A stretch of 23,485 nt of DNA from Basidiobolus heterosporus B8920 (taxonomy: Eukaryota; Basidiobolomycota; Basidiobolomycetes; Basidiobolales; Basidiobolaceae), in NCBI GenBank assembly GCA_000697455.1, contig JNET01033854.1, positions 1-23,485 on the forward strand, read 5' to 3'. The position numbers and the translations under genes are program-made. A model generated the notes under the pieces. The model was not told the origin of the DNA, did no database searches, and was given only the letters and a program-made list of their open reading frames with translations. Of the stretch, positions 9,883-19,175 are shown piece after piece (the first letter of the stretch is position 1; every line of letters starts with the position of its first letter).

Positions 9883-10887
9883 CTACAGAGATTTCTTTGT
9901 CTCTTTCTTGGTGATAGCAAATTGCGTTTGAACCGGTGAGGATGGCCTTTGCTTGCTTAGTGTTTCAACCCGTTTAACATAAGCTTCCAGTCCAATTCCA
10001 GCAAACACCAAACCGACCCCGATCCATTGTCCTGAGGAGAATTGATGGTTAAACCAAAATACTGACAACAGCATGGTAAACATCTTTCGAGTAACAGTAA
10101 CGGTAACCAACGACAAAGAGCCATAGCTTTCCAGCACATAAAATATAAAGCATTGTCCTATAGCTCCACACAGTGAAAAAGTCAGGACATCTTTGATGAC
10201 GCTAGGATACAAAGAGCAAAACTTCAGAGCCTCCGATAATTCAGAATTCCAAGGGTTTAGAAGCCAAAGGAACATTAAGCCAGAGCCGAGCAAATTCATG
10301 AAAAACATCATCTGTTGACCATTAACTTTGTGTTTGCGGAAGATTTGATCTTGGGTGGAATTGGTGGCGCCGTCCATCAATAGATTAATAGTCAGTAAGA
10401 ACAGTCCATACAGACTGTTGACTGTGGTTGAGGCCTTTTTTACGGGTTGAAGAAGCATGAACGCAGAAACCCCTAAGGTCACTAAAAACACTGTGACATA
10501 TTTGTAGAGTGGAAACTTGCGACGATACAAGACAATATTCATCAACATAACAGGAACTAACTTGCACGATTTCCCTAATATTAGCGTAGGATAATCGATA
10601 TGTTTTAAAGAGGCGTATCCAAAAGGAGAGGCTAAAACGTTGGTGATAGCCACTTGCACGTAATTCTTTAACAGATCCCAGCTAGGGTTTCCAAGGTTAC
10701 GACGGTTGATTTTAAGATAGGCATATGCCACACAGGAGGCAGAAAGACTTTGTACAACGTTTAGAAAAATGAAGAAGCGGAATTTCTGGCCCTCTCCGTA
10801 AGTAGTTGTTGATACACGCTCCTGCAAGACACCCCAAGTCAAGAAACAGGCGTAGATTCCCAAGACACACAGACCTAGTCGAAGCAT
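9883..10887 (-). CDS. HUT1: HUT1 UDP-galactose / nucleotide-sugar transporter (SLC35B1 family)
   Basis: HUT1 proteins are ER membrane transporters of the UAA/SLC35B group. They are linked to UDP-galactose transport and ER homeostasis, and the human relative SLC35B1 exchanges ATP and ADP across the ER membrane. A single 334-codon exon starts at 10887 with MLRLGLCVLGIYACFLTWGV, a typical first span. It continues with QERVSTTTYGEG and KFRFFIFLNVVQS. Further family blocks are FGYASLKHIDYPTLILGKSC, LLTINLLMDGATNSTQDQIF, CGAIGQCFIFYVLESYGSLS and TVTVTRKMFTMLLSVFWFNH. About ten hydrophobic spans are visible and the length is normal for the family. The C-terminus KKETKKSL ends in KKSL, a KKXX dilysine ER-retrieval signal. 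It is the only complete gene here without introns. It runs in the same direction as its neighbours on both sides. Confidence 0.95.
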   Translation of the reverse strand: MLRLGLCVLGIYACFLTWGVLQERVSTTTYGEGQKFRFFIFLNVVQSLSASCVAYAYLKINRRNLGNPSWDLLKNYVQVAITNVLASPFGYASLKHIDYPTLILGKSCKLVPVMLMNIVLYRRKFPLYKYVTVFLVTLGVSAFMLLQPVKKASTTVNSLYGLFLLTINLLMDGATNSTQDQIFRKHKVNGQQMMFFMNLLGSGLMFLWLLNPWNSELSEALKFCSLYPSVIKDVLTFSLCGAIGQCFIFYVLESYGSLSLVTVTVTRKMFTMLLSVFWFNHQFSSGQWIGVGLVFAGIGLEAYVKRVETLSKQRPSSPVQTQFAITKKETKKSL

Positions 10888-11372
10888 TCTAAGGAGTCAA
10901 GTTATGATGCAACTGACAGAATAGATGTCCTATATACAAAATGCAGTGATACTCCTAAATGTAAGATATATTTAACCAGCCAAATAGAATGTGACAACAA
11001 AGTAATAATTTAGCCAGCAAAGTAGCCAACAAAAACAAGCAATGGTGATTTGTCCAAAATAGTAAGGATTTCCACTCGGGAACGTGACCATAAGTATTTA
11101 TGATTCGCCAATAATTGGGATCTCAAGGCTAGTTAATTACATATGAATATCCAGAAGCTCTATATCTTGTAACCTAGGATTGATTTTGTTTCGACTCGGG
11201 GATCTGCTGTCCATGTCCCCTCTGTTTTCCCTCTGTTTCTCCGTATGCAAAATGAGTATTGTGCATATTTATTAGGTAGTGATGATCATGACTCGGATCG
11301 ACGAGTGGACCTTACGAATGCTACAAAACCAAAACTGTACAGCACCAATTGGATGAAATTAAATACCAAAGC
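10888..11372. promoter_or_regulatory. Upstream region of HUT1 and 3' region of the At4g15545-like gene
   Basis: These 485 bp lie between two minus-strand genes, so the left part should be the HUT1 promoter. The right part contains a pyrimidine-rich direct repeat (see 11218-11238). I looked for tRNA A and B boxes because of the Pol III genes nearby. The best candidate, TTTCGACTCGG near 11190, has no matching cloverleaf. No gene found. Confidence 0.4.
11218..11238 (+). repeat. Direct repeat CCCTCTGTTT x2, 11-bp period
   Basis: CCCTCTGTTT occurs at 11218-11227 and again at 11229-11238. The stretch is pyrimidine-rich on the plus strand. On the minus strand it reads as a purine tract upstream of HUT1. 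It could be a promoter element or low-complexity drift. Confidence 0.5.
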
Positions 11373-12695
11373 CTATGCTATTAAATTCTCAAATTGTGCA
11401 TGCAATTCCGAATATTTTGGCATCAGAATTCGACCAACGTTATTAATGGTCCTAGCCTTTGTTTGCTCTCTATTGTTGTACGCTGAAAGATAAAAGATGC
11501 GATGGTTATTCATATGAGATGTTGGTGGAACATCAATTAGTTTACCTTTTACATTGGCGATCAAAGATGTGAACTGACAACAAAGGTCGTTAAATTGGTC
11601 ACTGACATACTTCTTTTCAAACTGTACTTACCTCATCGTAGTTAAGGATACGTCTAGCTTTCCGAAAGAAATCTTTTCCATTGACTGAACTTGGCATATG
11701 AGTGTTGTCGGGCTCGTTTGATCGTAAATTGGATGTCTCAAAGCGTACAGAATGTGTTTGTCTTGATTGTCCGGGATTGGATACCCTGCTCCTTACAGGG
11801 CGGTTACTGACAGGTAGTATAGATTGATTAGGACCTTGGCTATACTCAACTTCAAACCATATTTATACCTGTTATGATTACTTGAGGAGATATCAATTGG
11901 TGGCGAGTCGGTGATATCTACATGATATTGCTGCTATATTAGCGTCGACTTTGATGTTTGTAGAACCTATAGCTGTACCTTGAACATTCAATCCGGATAA
12001 TTGGTGCTGTGTTCATTATCAATAACAATTAACCAAAGAATATCGAAAGCATTAAGTTAAGTACCGATAGCTCTTCCTGAAGATCACTCAATGTCCCTGG
12101 CTCAACTTCATCGGCCTGGTGTTTCGGTTCGGGTATAGATATTAACAAGGGTTGAAAGAACTGATAAAGGAGCCTGTCTTAAAAAAGCAAAAGTTTTCCA
12201 CTTACTCTATCCAATGGATCTAAGCCTCCATCGTTGGCTAACTGCTGTACTAAATTTTGTCTGAAGGAATTGAGTTTGGATACCATTCTTTCCAATTCTC
12301 GATTTCTCTTTTCACTAAAAGCTGCCCCGAAGAGTTAGAGTTTTAAGCGGGACGAGAGCATACAATATAAGAATACGAATAAAAAAAGGCAACCTTCTCT
12401 GTAATTCAGCTTCTATTTGGGTAAAGCGTACTCTCAACTCTATACATTAAACAATATCAACCAAGGTATAATAGGGCGCGTATATTTTTAGGACAAACCT
12501 TGTAAGGCAACATCCTTCCTGCCACATTCTTGACTTAAGTATCTAATCTCTGTCTCCATAGTATCTATCTAACAAAGTATAGCATGATTAAGATGTTATG
12601 GCATATACTCCAGGGTTAGTTTGTACCTTTTTGTAATACGCATCCTTGACATGTCGTAAGCCTTTTTCGAAGTCTTGGTCTAGGTTAGATTGCAT
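11373..12695 (-). CDS. Coiled-coil protein, uncharacterised At4g15545-like family
   Basis: Nine exons in transcript order: 12695-12627, 12568-12499, 12439-12394, 12314-12206, 12115-12065, 11933-11869, 11806-11632, 11573-11546, 11482-11373. They sum to 723 nt, or 240 aa. Residues 1-100 are charged and heptad-like (KIDTMETEIRYLSQE, ELRVRFTQIEAELQRS, KRNRELERMVSKLNSFRQ), a probable coiled coil. A Ser/Asn/Arg-rich disordered linker follows. The last 60 residues hold GKDFFRKARRILNYDEFTSL, IANVKAYNNREQTKARTINN and YSELHAQFENLIA. From memory, this matches the C-terminal module of plant At4g15545 and fungal relatives (FFRQAR-x-RLSYEQF, LANVKELNAHRQT). That family has no established role, so I assign none. 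The intron ending at 11934 is the longest (131 bp) and the least certain. The start at 12695 is the first ATG before the coiled coil. Confidence 0.75.
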
Positions 12696-13096
12696 TACAA
12701 CTAATTCGCAAACACTACACCGAGTATCTAATCGAATACTTGGGAGGAACTATATTAAATAGATATCTAGGCTCCAAAGATATATGCTGATAGAGCTTAA
12801 TCTACCTGCTATTGATTAGACTTCAAGTAAAACCTAGCAAATAAACAGAATGTATGGAAGACAAGGAATACAAACAGATATGACCAGATACGACCAGGTA
12901 CAATGGAATGCAAATAAATTTATTACTAAACAGGTTACATGGCTTGGTGAGTAAAATTCTATCATTTCTGTTTGACTATATATATCTTTTACTCCGGTAG
13001 AGACGAATAATGTAAAGTGCTTCGCAGGGCTGGTTACAAGCATAGAAGGATACCAAAAGGATACCAAAATAAAATAAACAAAATCTAAAATAATAA
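12696..13096. promoter_or_regulatory. Intergenic: MPP10 3' region and upstream region of the coiled-coil gene
   Basis: These 401 bp are AT-rich and lie between two minus-strand genes. On the minus strand an open frame covers 12834-13067, but it lacks features and I regard it as non-coding. The only structure I see is the tandem 11-mer at 13046-13067, just after the MPP10 stop. Confidence 0.45.
13046..13067 (+). repeat. Tandem 11-mer AAGGATACCAA x2
   Basis: AAGGATACCAA at 13046-13056 is repeated directly at 13057-13067. It lies about 30 bp past the MPP10 stop, in the 3' UTR or at the cleavage site. On the transcribed strand it reads TTGGTATCCTT twice. Confidence 0.6.
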
Positions 13097-15187
13097 TTAA
13101 TTGTTGCTCTTCTTCTTTCTATTCTTTTTCTGGCTTGGCTTTTCGTACACTTCTTCAGGTGCCAAGAGGTTAGCATCACTAACATTGACCGGAGTGACTT
13201 CCTCCATTGATATGGCTGGAGCATCACTGATGACGGTGATTTCGGCTTTAGGCTGTAGTTGAATATGATGAATACAACATTCCGTGGGGATAGCTAAGTA
13301 ATATAAATTAATCACTTACCATTTTGGGAGTGAAGTGGAAGTTGGTGAGGGAATCGAGTTTGAAGCAAAGATCCTTAAACATCCCATCGATCTCGTCGTG
13401 TGTCTTTTTCAACGCTTCATCCTTCTCATTGACAACATTTCCTGTAGTCTGCTTAACATACTCTTCCTCATACAATTCACTGAGTGACTTTTTGCTCTTT
13501 TCGTCGTTGAGTTCAACCATCTTCGAAGGCTTGAAGGCTGGAAGATTAGGGTCTTTCTTGCGCTCCACATCATCGAAGATATTATCAAGAATGCGACGTT
13601 TGATCATATCTTCCAGGGTTTCAGTGACTTCTTGAGTAATGACGGGAACAGGCTGATAATTTAAATGGGGTTAAGATAAATAGTTCTTTGGCATGGTTTA
13701 ACTATTAAATTACCTTGGAGGCATGGTCGAATTCTAAATCCTCTTCCAGCAAGCTGTTCACAGGTCGTGTTTTGACTGAGGCCTAAGTTGGCAAAAACTA
13801 TTAGATTATGATCAAAAGAGAAACCCGAGACTTGATCTTACCTCGCCCATTAGCGTCCAGTCCTTGGCGGCAACATTTTCTTCTTCCAACTGAGCAATTG
13901 TATCTTGAATCTTTCTTTGATGCTTTTCGAAAGAAGAGAGCTTTTCACCATCTATTATAACGTGGAAAATGAGACAGAATTATGATGAACAAGCAATGGA
14001 TTTTCTATTTACCTTCATCGTCTTCATTAGCATCTTGTTCAAACAGATCTTTGGTATTTGTCTCTGGCTCCTTGTCATCTTCCTCGGCATCCCCCTCGAC
14101 CTCCTTCTTTTCAGCAAATCGGACCTTCTTCTTGTCGTTGGACGAGTCAGACTTGGATGGGCGCTTTTTGCCATCTTTGAAAAACTCTCCGTATGTGATA
14201 TCTAGGATATGCGGCGATAAATTGAGTTCTAGCTCTATTGTTAAAAGACTAGTTAATGTGGTTACCGTTAGCATTGGTCCCTTCATCATCAGTATCACTT
14301 AGTTCGTCAGGATCTAAAAGCACCAGTTAACCCGTGAAAGATTAGATGTAGCAAATTTGAATCTAACCAGCAAAATAATCGATCTCGTCCTCTTCATCAC
14401 TGTTCTCTTGGAGTTCCATTTCTTCAGCTTTTTCAGTAAAAGTCTCCATTTGGGAAAGTGAGAAGAAATCATCATCGACTTCTGAGCGTTCGCTAAATTG
14501 TATCAAACTGTATTAAATGTACTGTCTGCGATTTTTGAATTACATGAAATCTACATACGGATCAATGTTATCTTCGTCAGAGTTGGCTTCGTTGTCTTCG
14601 AGAGATTCGTCTTCTTCTTCGCCCTCAACATTGTCTAGGTCTTCGTCGCTAGCGGCTTCCTCCTCATCGGCCTTTCAACGCAAGTGTTACTATTTGGCTT
14701 AAATTCTTTTACTAAACTATATAAACTTACGCTCATATCTTCGTCCTCATCTCCAGAAACGTCAGGAACTTGAGCATCAGAATCAGCTGATTCTGAGCTT
14801 TCAGAATCGGTGACGGCTTGATCTTGTTCAGTCGACAATTCTTCGAGCTGGGTATCTACGTATTCGAGTAGCGGTTGATTTTGTAGTTGAATTTCTTCCC
14901 AAATTTGTTCATAATCGAATCCCTCCGTAAGGAGCTCTGGAATTGGGCCAAGAGGTAAAGGTTCATGTTTTTTGGCTATATTGGTGTCGAAAATTAGTGA
15001 TCTAAGTAGAGGACAGAAATTCAAAAAGAGTAAAAAACACACCTGTGTCGTAGAGACTCTTAACTACATTGGTAATTTTCGAAGCAACTTCAGAGTTCTG
15101 AGAAATGAATATTTCCGGTTTATCCACAACATCTTTAACAAAGCTAAGTAGTAGCTCTTCTGAGGAGTTTTTCAAAGACTCGGTCAT
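13097..15187 (-). CDS. MPP10: MPP10, U3 snoRNP / small-subunit processome protein
   Basis: MPP10 binds IMP3 and IMP4 in the nucleolus and is needed for early 18S rRNA processing cleavages. Ten exons: 15187-15043, 14975-14731, 14671-14559, 14492-14368, 14313-14266, 14201-14013, 13951-13842, 13782-13714, 13652-13320, 13252-13097. They sum to 1533 nt, or 510 aa. Family blocks in order: [15 protein letters not shown], long acidic stretches, [26 protein letters not shown], the basic [79 protein letters not shown], and [20 protein letters not shown] followed by PEEVYEK. It ends [10 protein letters not shown] soon after this conserved end, so it is shorter than the yeast and human proteins and its basic tail is abbreviated. 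Introns are 54-67 bp. It diverges from the CLPTM1 gene. Confidence 0.94.
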
Positions 15188-15616
15188 TATAAACTATTCA
15201 AATGCTAACACTAATAGAATTACGAGCTGTGTGGTAAAAATACACTAACAACAGTACTGTCAATCAAAAATCCCAATAAAGTCTAGCAAGGCAATTGCGA
15301 TATCGACAGAAAAAAAATAAAAAAACTGTCGCTAACTACCTCTCATAAGAAATGGACTAAACTTACTGATTGATTTTTTTTACTCGAGAAAAAAACCTCA
15401 ATTTCATCGTCACAAAATAGGGGAAGCTTTCCAACATTTCGTAGCCCAATCCAGTTCAACTGAAAATAGATTAGTGTTGGTACTTGGTATTAGCAAGTGA
15501 TGGTCTATATCCTTACTGATTGGAGCTTACATAGATCAATCAGATGCGTTCCTGACCCGTGTTCGAGGATATCCAAGTTTCAAGTTAGCTTGTAGCTTTG
15601 TCATTCTTCTTTTACC
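15188..15616. promoter_or_regulatory. Divergent upstream region of MPP10 and CLPTM1
   Basis: These 429 bp separate the start codons of MPP10 (minus) and the CLPTM1 gene (plus). Poly(dA:dT) tracts at 15310-15325 and 15375-15396 are the kind of nucleosome-poor sequence often seen in fungal promoters of ribosome-biogenesis genes. An inverted repeat brackets the first tract (see 15304-15331), and a palindrome ACAGTACTGT lies at 15251-15260. ATATCCTT at 15507-15514 has no downstream U12 branch sequence. Confidence 0.5.
15304..15331. repeat. Inverted repeat CGACAG / CTGTCG around a 16-bp A tract
   Basis: CGACAG (15304-15309) and CTGTCG (15326-15331) are perfect inverted arms around 16 bases that are all A except one T. 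The site is about 120 bp upstream of the MPP10 start. It could be a dimeric protein-binding site or chance. There is no T-run to suggest a terminator. Confidence 0.5.
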
Positions 15617-17854
15617 ATGCCATCAGCAGAAGAAAACTCAGGATTGACAAAGCGTAAAGACGCCAGCAGCTCCAAAAAAGAAGCTGCACCAGAAACCAAC
15701 CAACAAAATGCTGCTGGGAATGCCCAACAACACCAAGCTCAACCTGCTGAGCGTTCACTCTGGCAAACTGTGATGAGTTCTTTGCCACAATTGCTATTTA
15801 TGTACATGCTATTCAATTACTTTAACGGTACTTCTTTCGATAATACTGTGATATCTGTGCATGTCTCTGATTGTACTTTTCTCGACTATAGGAGGATCTA
15901 AACCAACTAACCCTACTACTCCTTCGGTAAAATATGATCTGCCTGAAGGTGATTTAACAGGCCCTACCCCCGTTGTTGCACCATTTTGGTATTTTGGCAC
16001 TATGTTGGTAAGCTATTGCGCGTGGTTTTGAGAAAGCATCTCTATTCTAACCGATTGCTACTTGAATAGGATTTATATGTGTATACCTCGGAATCTGAGA
16101 ATTTCACTTCATTCAACGATCCGGCAGCATTAGCCTGGAAAACGTCCGCTATTGAATTTGGGCAGTGGGACGATGAAAGACACACGAGACTAACTATCCC
16201 TGCTACAACAGTAAGCCTTCGGAATCTGCTTAACATAGTAGGGCTCCCTATTAATCCCTGCTCTCACGATTTTCACTAGAATATTCAAAATAATGGGTCA
16301 CTGTATGCGCATATCTACCTGACACACCATCTTGTCTCACCTAACCCCAACGATCCCACATTCAATGAAACCAAGCGCACCTACATCAAGCACCGTAAGT
16401 ACACATTTTGGGAGTGAGCCGTGGTACCCCTATACTAACTGAGATTCAGCACTTACCGTCTTTCGTAAAAAGCATGTTGTTGCCAAGAAGAAGAAGCTCA
16501 TCGGCGGATCTCAAGAAGACTCAGAAGAAGATGCTGTGAATGAGCAAAAGGAGGACCCGCCGATAGTTTCACATTGGTTCGGAAACCTTACTCTCAACTT
16601 GGTCAACCAACAAGATGTTATCACTGTTGCCCAAATCCCTGATCCATTGAAAAAACGTATGTGCATTGTCTGAGCCTCATATTGTCTGATCCGAACAAAT
16701 ACTCATTCTCTCTCTCAAACCCAGATATCATCTTTGAGCAGACAGGACTTAGAGATAGCTCAGGATCAATGAGTTACTATTACCCCATTATTTTTGCCAA
16801 TGAATTCTGGATGCTGAGTGACCATCTTTCGTTAATCAACAACACCGTAAGGTTAGTAAGCGCTTAGATTCACTTGAGATGGCTCCGACTAACAGCTTGG
16901 CGCTCTAGTGAACTTCCTCTGGATATCAATTTCTATCCTCTCTCAATGTTCAAATTCCAAGCATATACTATGCTCGATGAGAGCCTTCGCCAGAGTATGG
17001 CGATGAGTGGTAATGCTAACGAGTCTGATGAGCTCAAGAGGATGTTAATTGAAACCAACCCTTGGTTGTTGGGTGTTACTGCTTTTGTTTCGGTCTTGCA
17101 TAGCATCTTCGATTTTCTTGCTTTCAAGAATGACATCACTTTCTGGAAGGACAAGAAAGATGTTGCCGGTATTTCTGTCCGCGCGATCGTTCTTAACTTT
17201 GTATTCCAAGTTATCATCTTCCTCTATCTCCTTGATAACCAAGAAAACACTAGCTGGATGATTCTATGTAGCGCAGGCGTAGGACTTCTCATTGAAGCTT
17301 GGAAGATCAAAAAAGCCGTTAATGTTGCCGTTACCCCGGTGGAAGGGGGTTGGCTTCCTTGGAAAATCACGTTTGAAGATAAAGAGTCCTACACCGAGTC
17401 GAAAACAAAGGAATACGATCAAATGGCATTTACGTATCTTTCCTACGTGGCATATCCATTGTTGTTTGGCTACGCTATATACACGCTTGTCTATGAGACC
17501 CATCGCAGTTGGTATTCTTGGGTGCTCGGTACCGCAGTTGGATTCGTTTACACATTCGGGTTTATATCTATGACCCCACAATTGTTTATTAATTACAAGC
17601 TCAAGTCTGTTGCACATATGCCTTGGAGAACATTTATGTACAAAGCACTCAATACGTTCATCGACGATCTGTTTGCTTTTGTCATCAAAATGCCAACACT
17701 CCACCGCCTTGCTTGTCTCCGTGACGATATTGTTTTCTTTGTTTATCTCTATCAACGCTGGATATATCCCGTTGACGAGACTCGTGCCAATGAGTTTGGC
17801 CAGGTTGGCCAAGATGAGGACCAGGAGCCCGTCGAGTCGAAGAAGGAAAAATAA
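15617..17854 (+). CDS. CLPTM1-family ER membrane protein
   Basis: CLPTM1-family proteins are multi-pass ER/Golgi membrane proteins. CLPTM1 traps GABA-A receptors in the ER and CLPTM1L has been reported as a lipid scramblase; the fungal role is not established. Exons: 15617-15827, 15892-16007, 16070-16210, 16280-16394, 16450-16656, 16725-16851, 16909-17854, giving 1863 nt and 620 aa (human CLPTM1 is 669). There is a polar N-terminus, a first hydrophobic span near 52-68 (LPQLLFMYMLFNYF), then a large soluble domain with LDLYVYTSESENF, YAHIYLTHHLVSPNP and SHWFGNLTLNLV. The conserved membrane part is NPWLLGVTAFVSVLHSIFDF, LAFKNDITFWKDKKDVAGIS, FGFISMTPQLFINYKLKSVA and LACLRDDIVFFVYLYQRWIY. The tail is acidic and Lys-rich. 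All six introns lie in the first half of the coding sequence and the last 946 nt are uninterrupted. The stop is 114 bp from that of the convergent Zn2Cys6 gene. Confidence 0.93.
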
Positions 17855-17968
17855 CCACCATTTATTTGTACTTGCGTCATTTCATATTACTGGGCTTTTT
17901 CTATGATCTATACGGGCCTCTAGGTGTTGATTATATATTGTCAAAGTAAAAGTACATAAAATTATTGT
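17855..17968. other. Very short convergent intergenic region
   Basis: Only 114 bp separate the CLPTM1 and Zn2Cys6 stop codons, so the two 3' UTRs very likely overlap. No other feature was seen. Confidence 0.5.
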
Positions 17969-18901
17969 TTAGGGCCATTCATCACTTTCATGATCATGGG
18001 CATCCTCTTCAACGCTGCCTTTCATTCCATTCCTCAAGCCTTGAATGGTAGGCTTGAGCAAGTACTTGGCATACTCTTGTAATAAGATTCCTATGGTAAT
18101 TAGCGTGCGGTTAGTGGATGGACGTAGGAAAATTCGTACAATATCTAATGTACCAGAGGCAATTAGGCCGGAGCCATGTATGGTCTTGAAGATAGCCGGA
18201 CAGGGTCGGACTTGTGTAAAATAATACGATACATAGCGATGATATGCTTGCAAAAATTCCTGTTAAATGCGTGAAATCAGCAGGATATTTAAAATCGAAT
18301 TCGACAAGTTTCTTTGAGTGTACCGAACGAGGTAGAGGGAAAGGAGTTTCTGCTTCACCTGAGGCTGTGATTGATAATGTTCACTATAATTGGGTTCTTT
18401 TCGAAGTTTGGGAATAAATTGTCTTACCTTGCGACAAGCGAGAAGGTAATTGGGACGATTCAGCTAATAAACGTCTCTCTGAGATAATAGACATAACGAT
18501 CAATGTTAATCCACCATCGTCAAGCAGATATCAGAAGAAGGTCTATTGAAGTAGGGTTTTAGAGGGATTCACGTACTTTCTTTGCTTTTTTTCCACGAGG
18601 GACTTTGGGGAATTATAGAGGCTAGGTTATAACCGTAAAAAGCCTGGATGTCAGGTTCAACATTTTTACGTTTTCTTATCCTAATGTGCGGATCCTTTGA
18701 GCGTTCGAGAACTTTTCCTTTCGTTTTGTAACTATTGAGACGATATTTTCGATACAAAGGATCCATCGCATTGTAAACGGACCAACGCTGCGAGTATATA
18801 CAGGGTTTACCAGAGGCTAAACATGTAGTACAGGAGGGAAGATTCCTACTACAGTATTTTCTTCCCTCGTTGCAATGAAAGCAGGTCCTCGGAGATAACA
18901 T
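17969..18901 (-). CDS. Small Zn2Cys6 (fungal zinc-cluster) protein, probable transcription factor
   Basis: Exons in transcript order: 18901-18577, 18478-18428, 18364-18324, 18259-17969, giving 708 nt and 235 aa. Residues 7-34 hold six cysteines spaced C-x2-C-x6-C-x6-C-x2-C-x6-C (CFHCNEGRKYC, then CTTCLASGKPC). This is the fungal Zn2Cys6 DNA-binding pattern, with basic residues between Cys 2 and 3 as expected. A basic stretch (RIRKRKN, KSKEKRR) follows and could be a nuclear signal. The C-terminal 97 residues (EFLQAYHRYVSYYF, LIASGTLDIVRIFLRP, TLITIGILLQEYAKYLL) look helical and end in an acidic tail. I do not recognise them. There is no room for the usual middle homology region, so the protein is small for its class. 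The first intron (98 bp) is longer than average here. Target genes are unknown. It diverges from WDR70. Confidence 0.75.
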
Positions 18902-19175
18902 TGTGGGAGTATTGAATGGTAATTCACTTATTCCAGAGATTCTAAACTTGCTTTAAAAACCAGAGTTAGAGTGGTGTCAATATTTATTAGAGATTAATGG
19001 AGCTGATGGAAAAATTAGGTCAGTTGAAAATTTCATTGAATCGCACGAAAAGTAAGGTTTAATTTTGACTATCAATACAAATATGTAACTGGATCATATA
19101 ATAAATATATTGTGGCAAGTTACTTGTGTCGCGTTGTATTTTAATTCACTTGTGACTTTCGAGTAGTTTTGTACC
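18902..19175. promoter_or_regulatory. Divergent upstream region of the Zn2Cys6 gene and WDR70
   Basis: A 274-bp AT-rich region between two divergent start codons must hold both promoters. I see no clear CGG-N-CCG site that would suggest autoregulation by the zinc-cluster protein. Confidence 0.4.

Noticed and set aside
11185-11200. tRNA B-box-like TTTCGACTCGG
   Set aside because: There is no A box, no acceptor-stem pairing and no cloverleaf around it.
11245-11493. Plus-strand open frame of 82 codons
   Set aside because: It overlaps the last exon of the At4g15545-like gene in antisense and has no features.
11574-11631. Apparent 22-nt micro-intron in the At4g15545-like gene
   Set aside because: A 58-bp intron with the acceptor TTGTCAG at 11574 joins NYDE to FTSLIANVK and fits the family motif better.
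11641-11651. GTATCCTTAAC on the minus strand, a U12-like donor
   Set aside because: It is inside coding sequence (RRILNY) of the conserved C-terminal module. Splicing there would destroy the motif, and a normal GTAAGT donor follows.
13046-13067. Two GTATCCTT copies on the minus strand as U12 donors
   Set aside because: They lie after the MPP10 stop codon within a tandem repeat, with no coding sequence to join.
12834-13067. Minus-strand open frame of 77 codons after MPP10
   Set aside because: It lacks homology features, contains the tandem 11-mer and fits a 3' UTR or spacer.
15507-15514. ATATCCTT on the plus strand as a second AT-AC intron
   Set aside because: No CCTTAAC branch sequence follows within a reasonable distance, and it lies in the CLPTM1 leader.
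17264-17812. Minus-strand open frame of 182 codons
   Set aside because: It is antisense to the conserved membrane part of the CLPTM1 gene and has no recognisable features.
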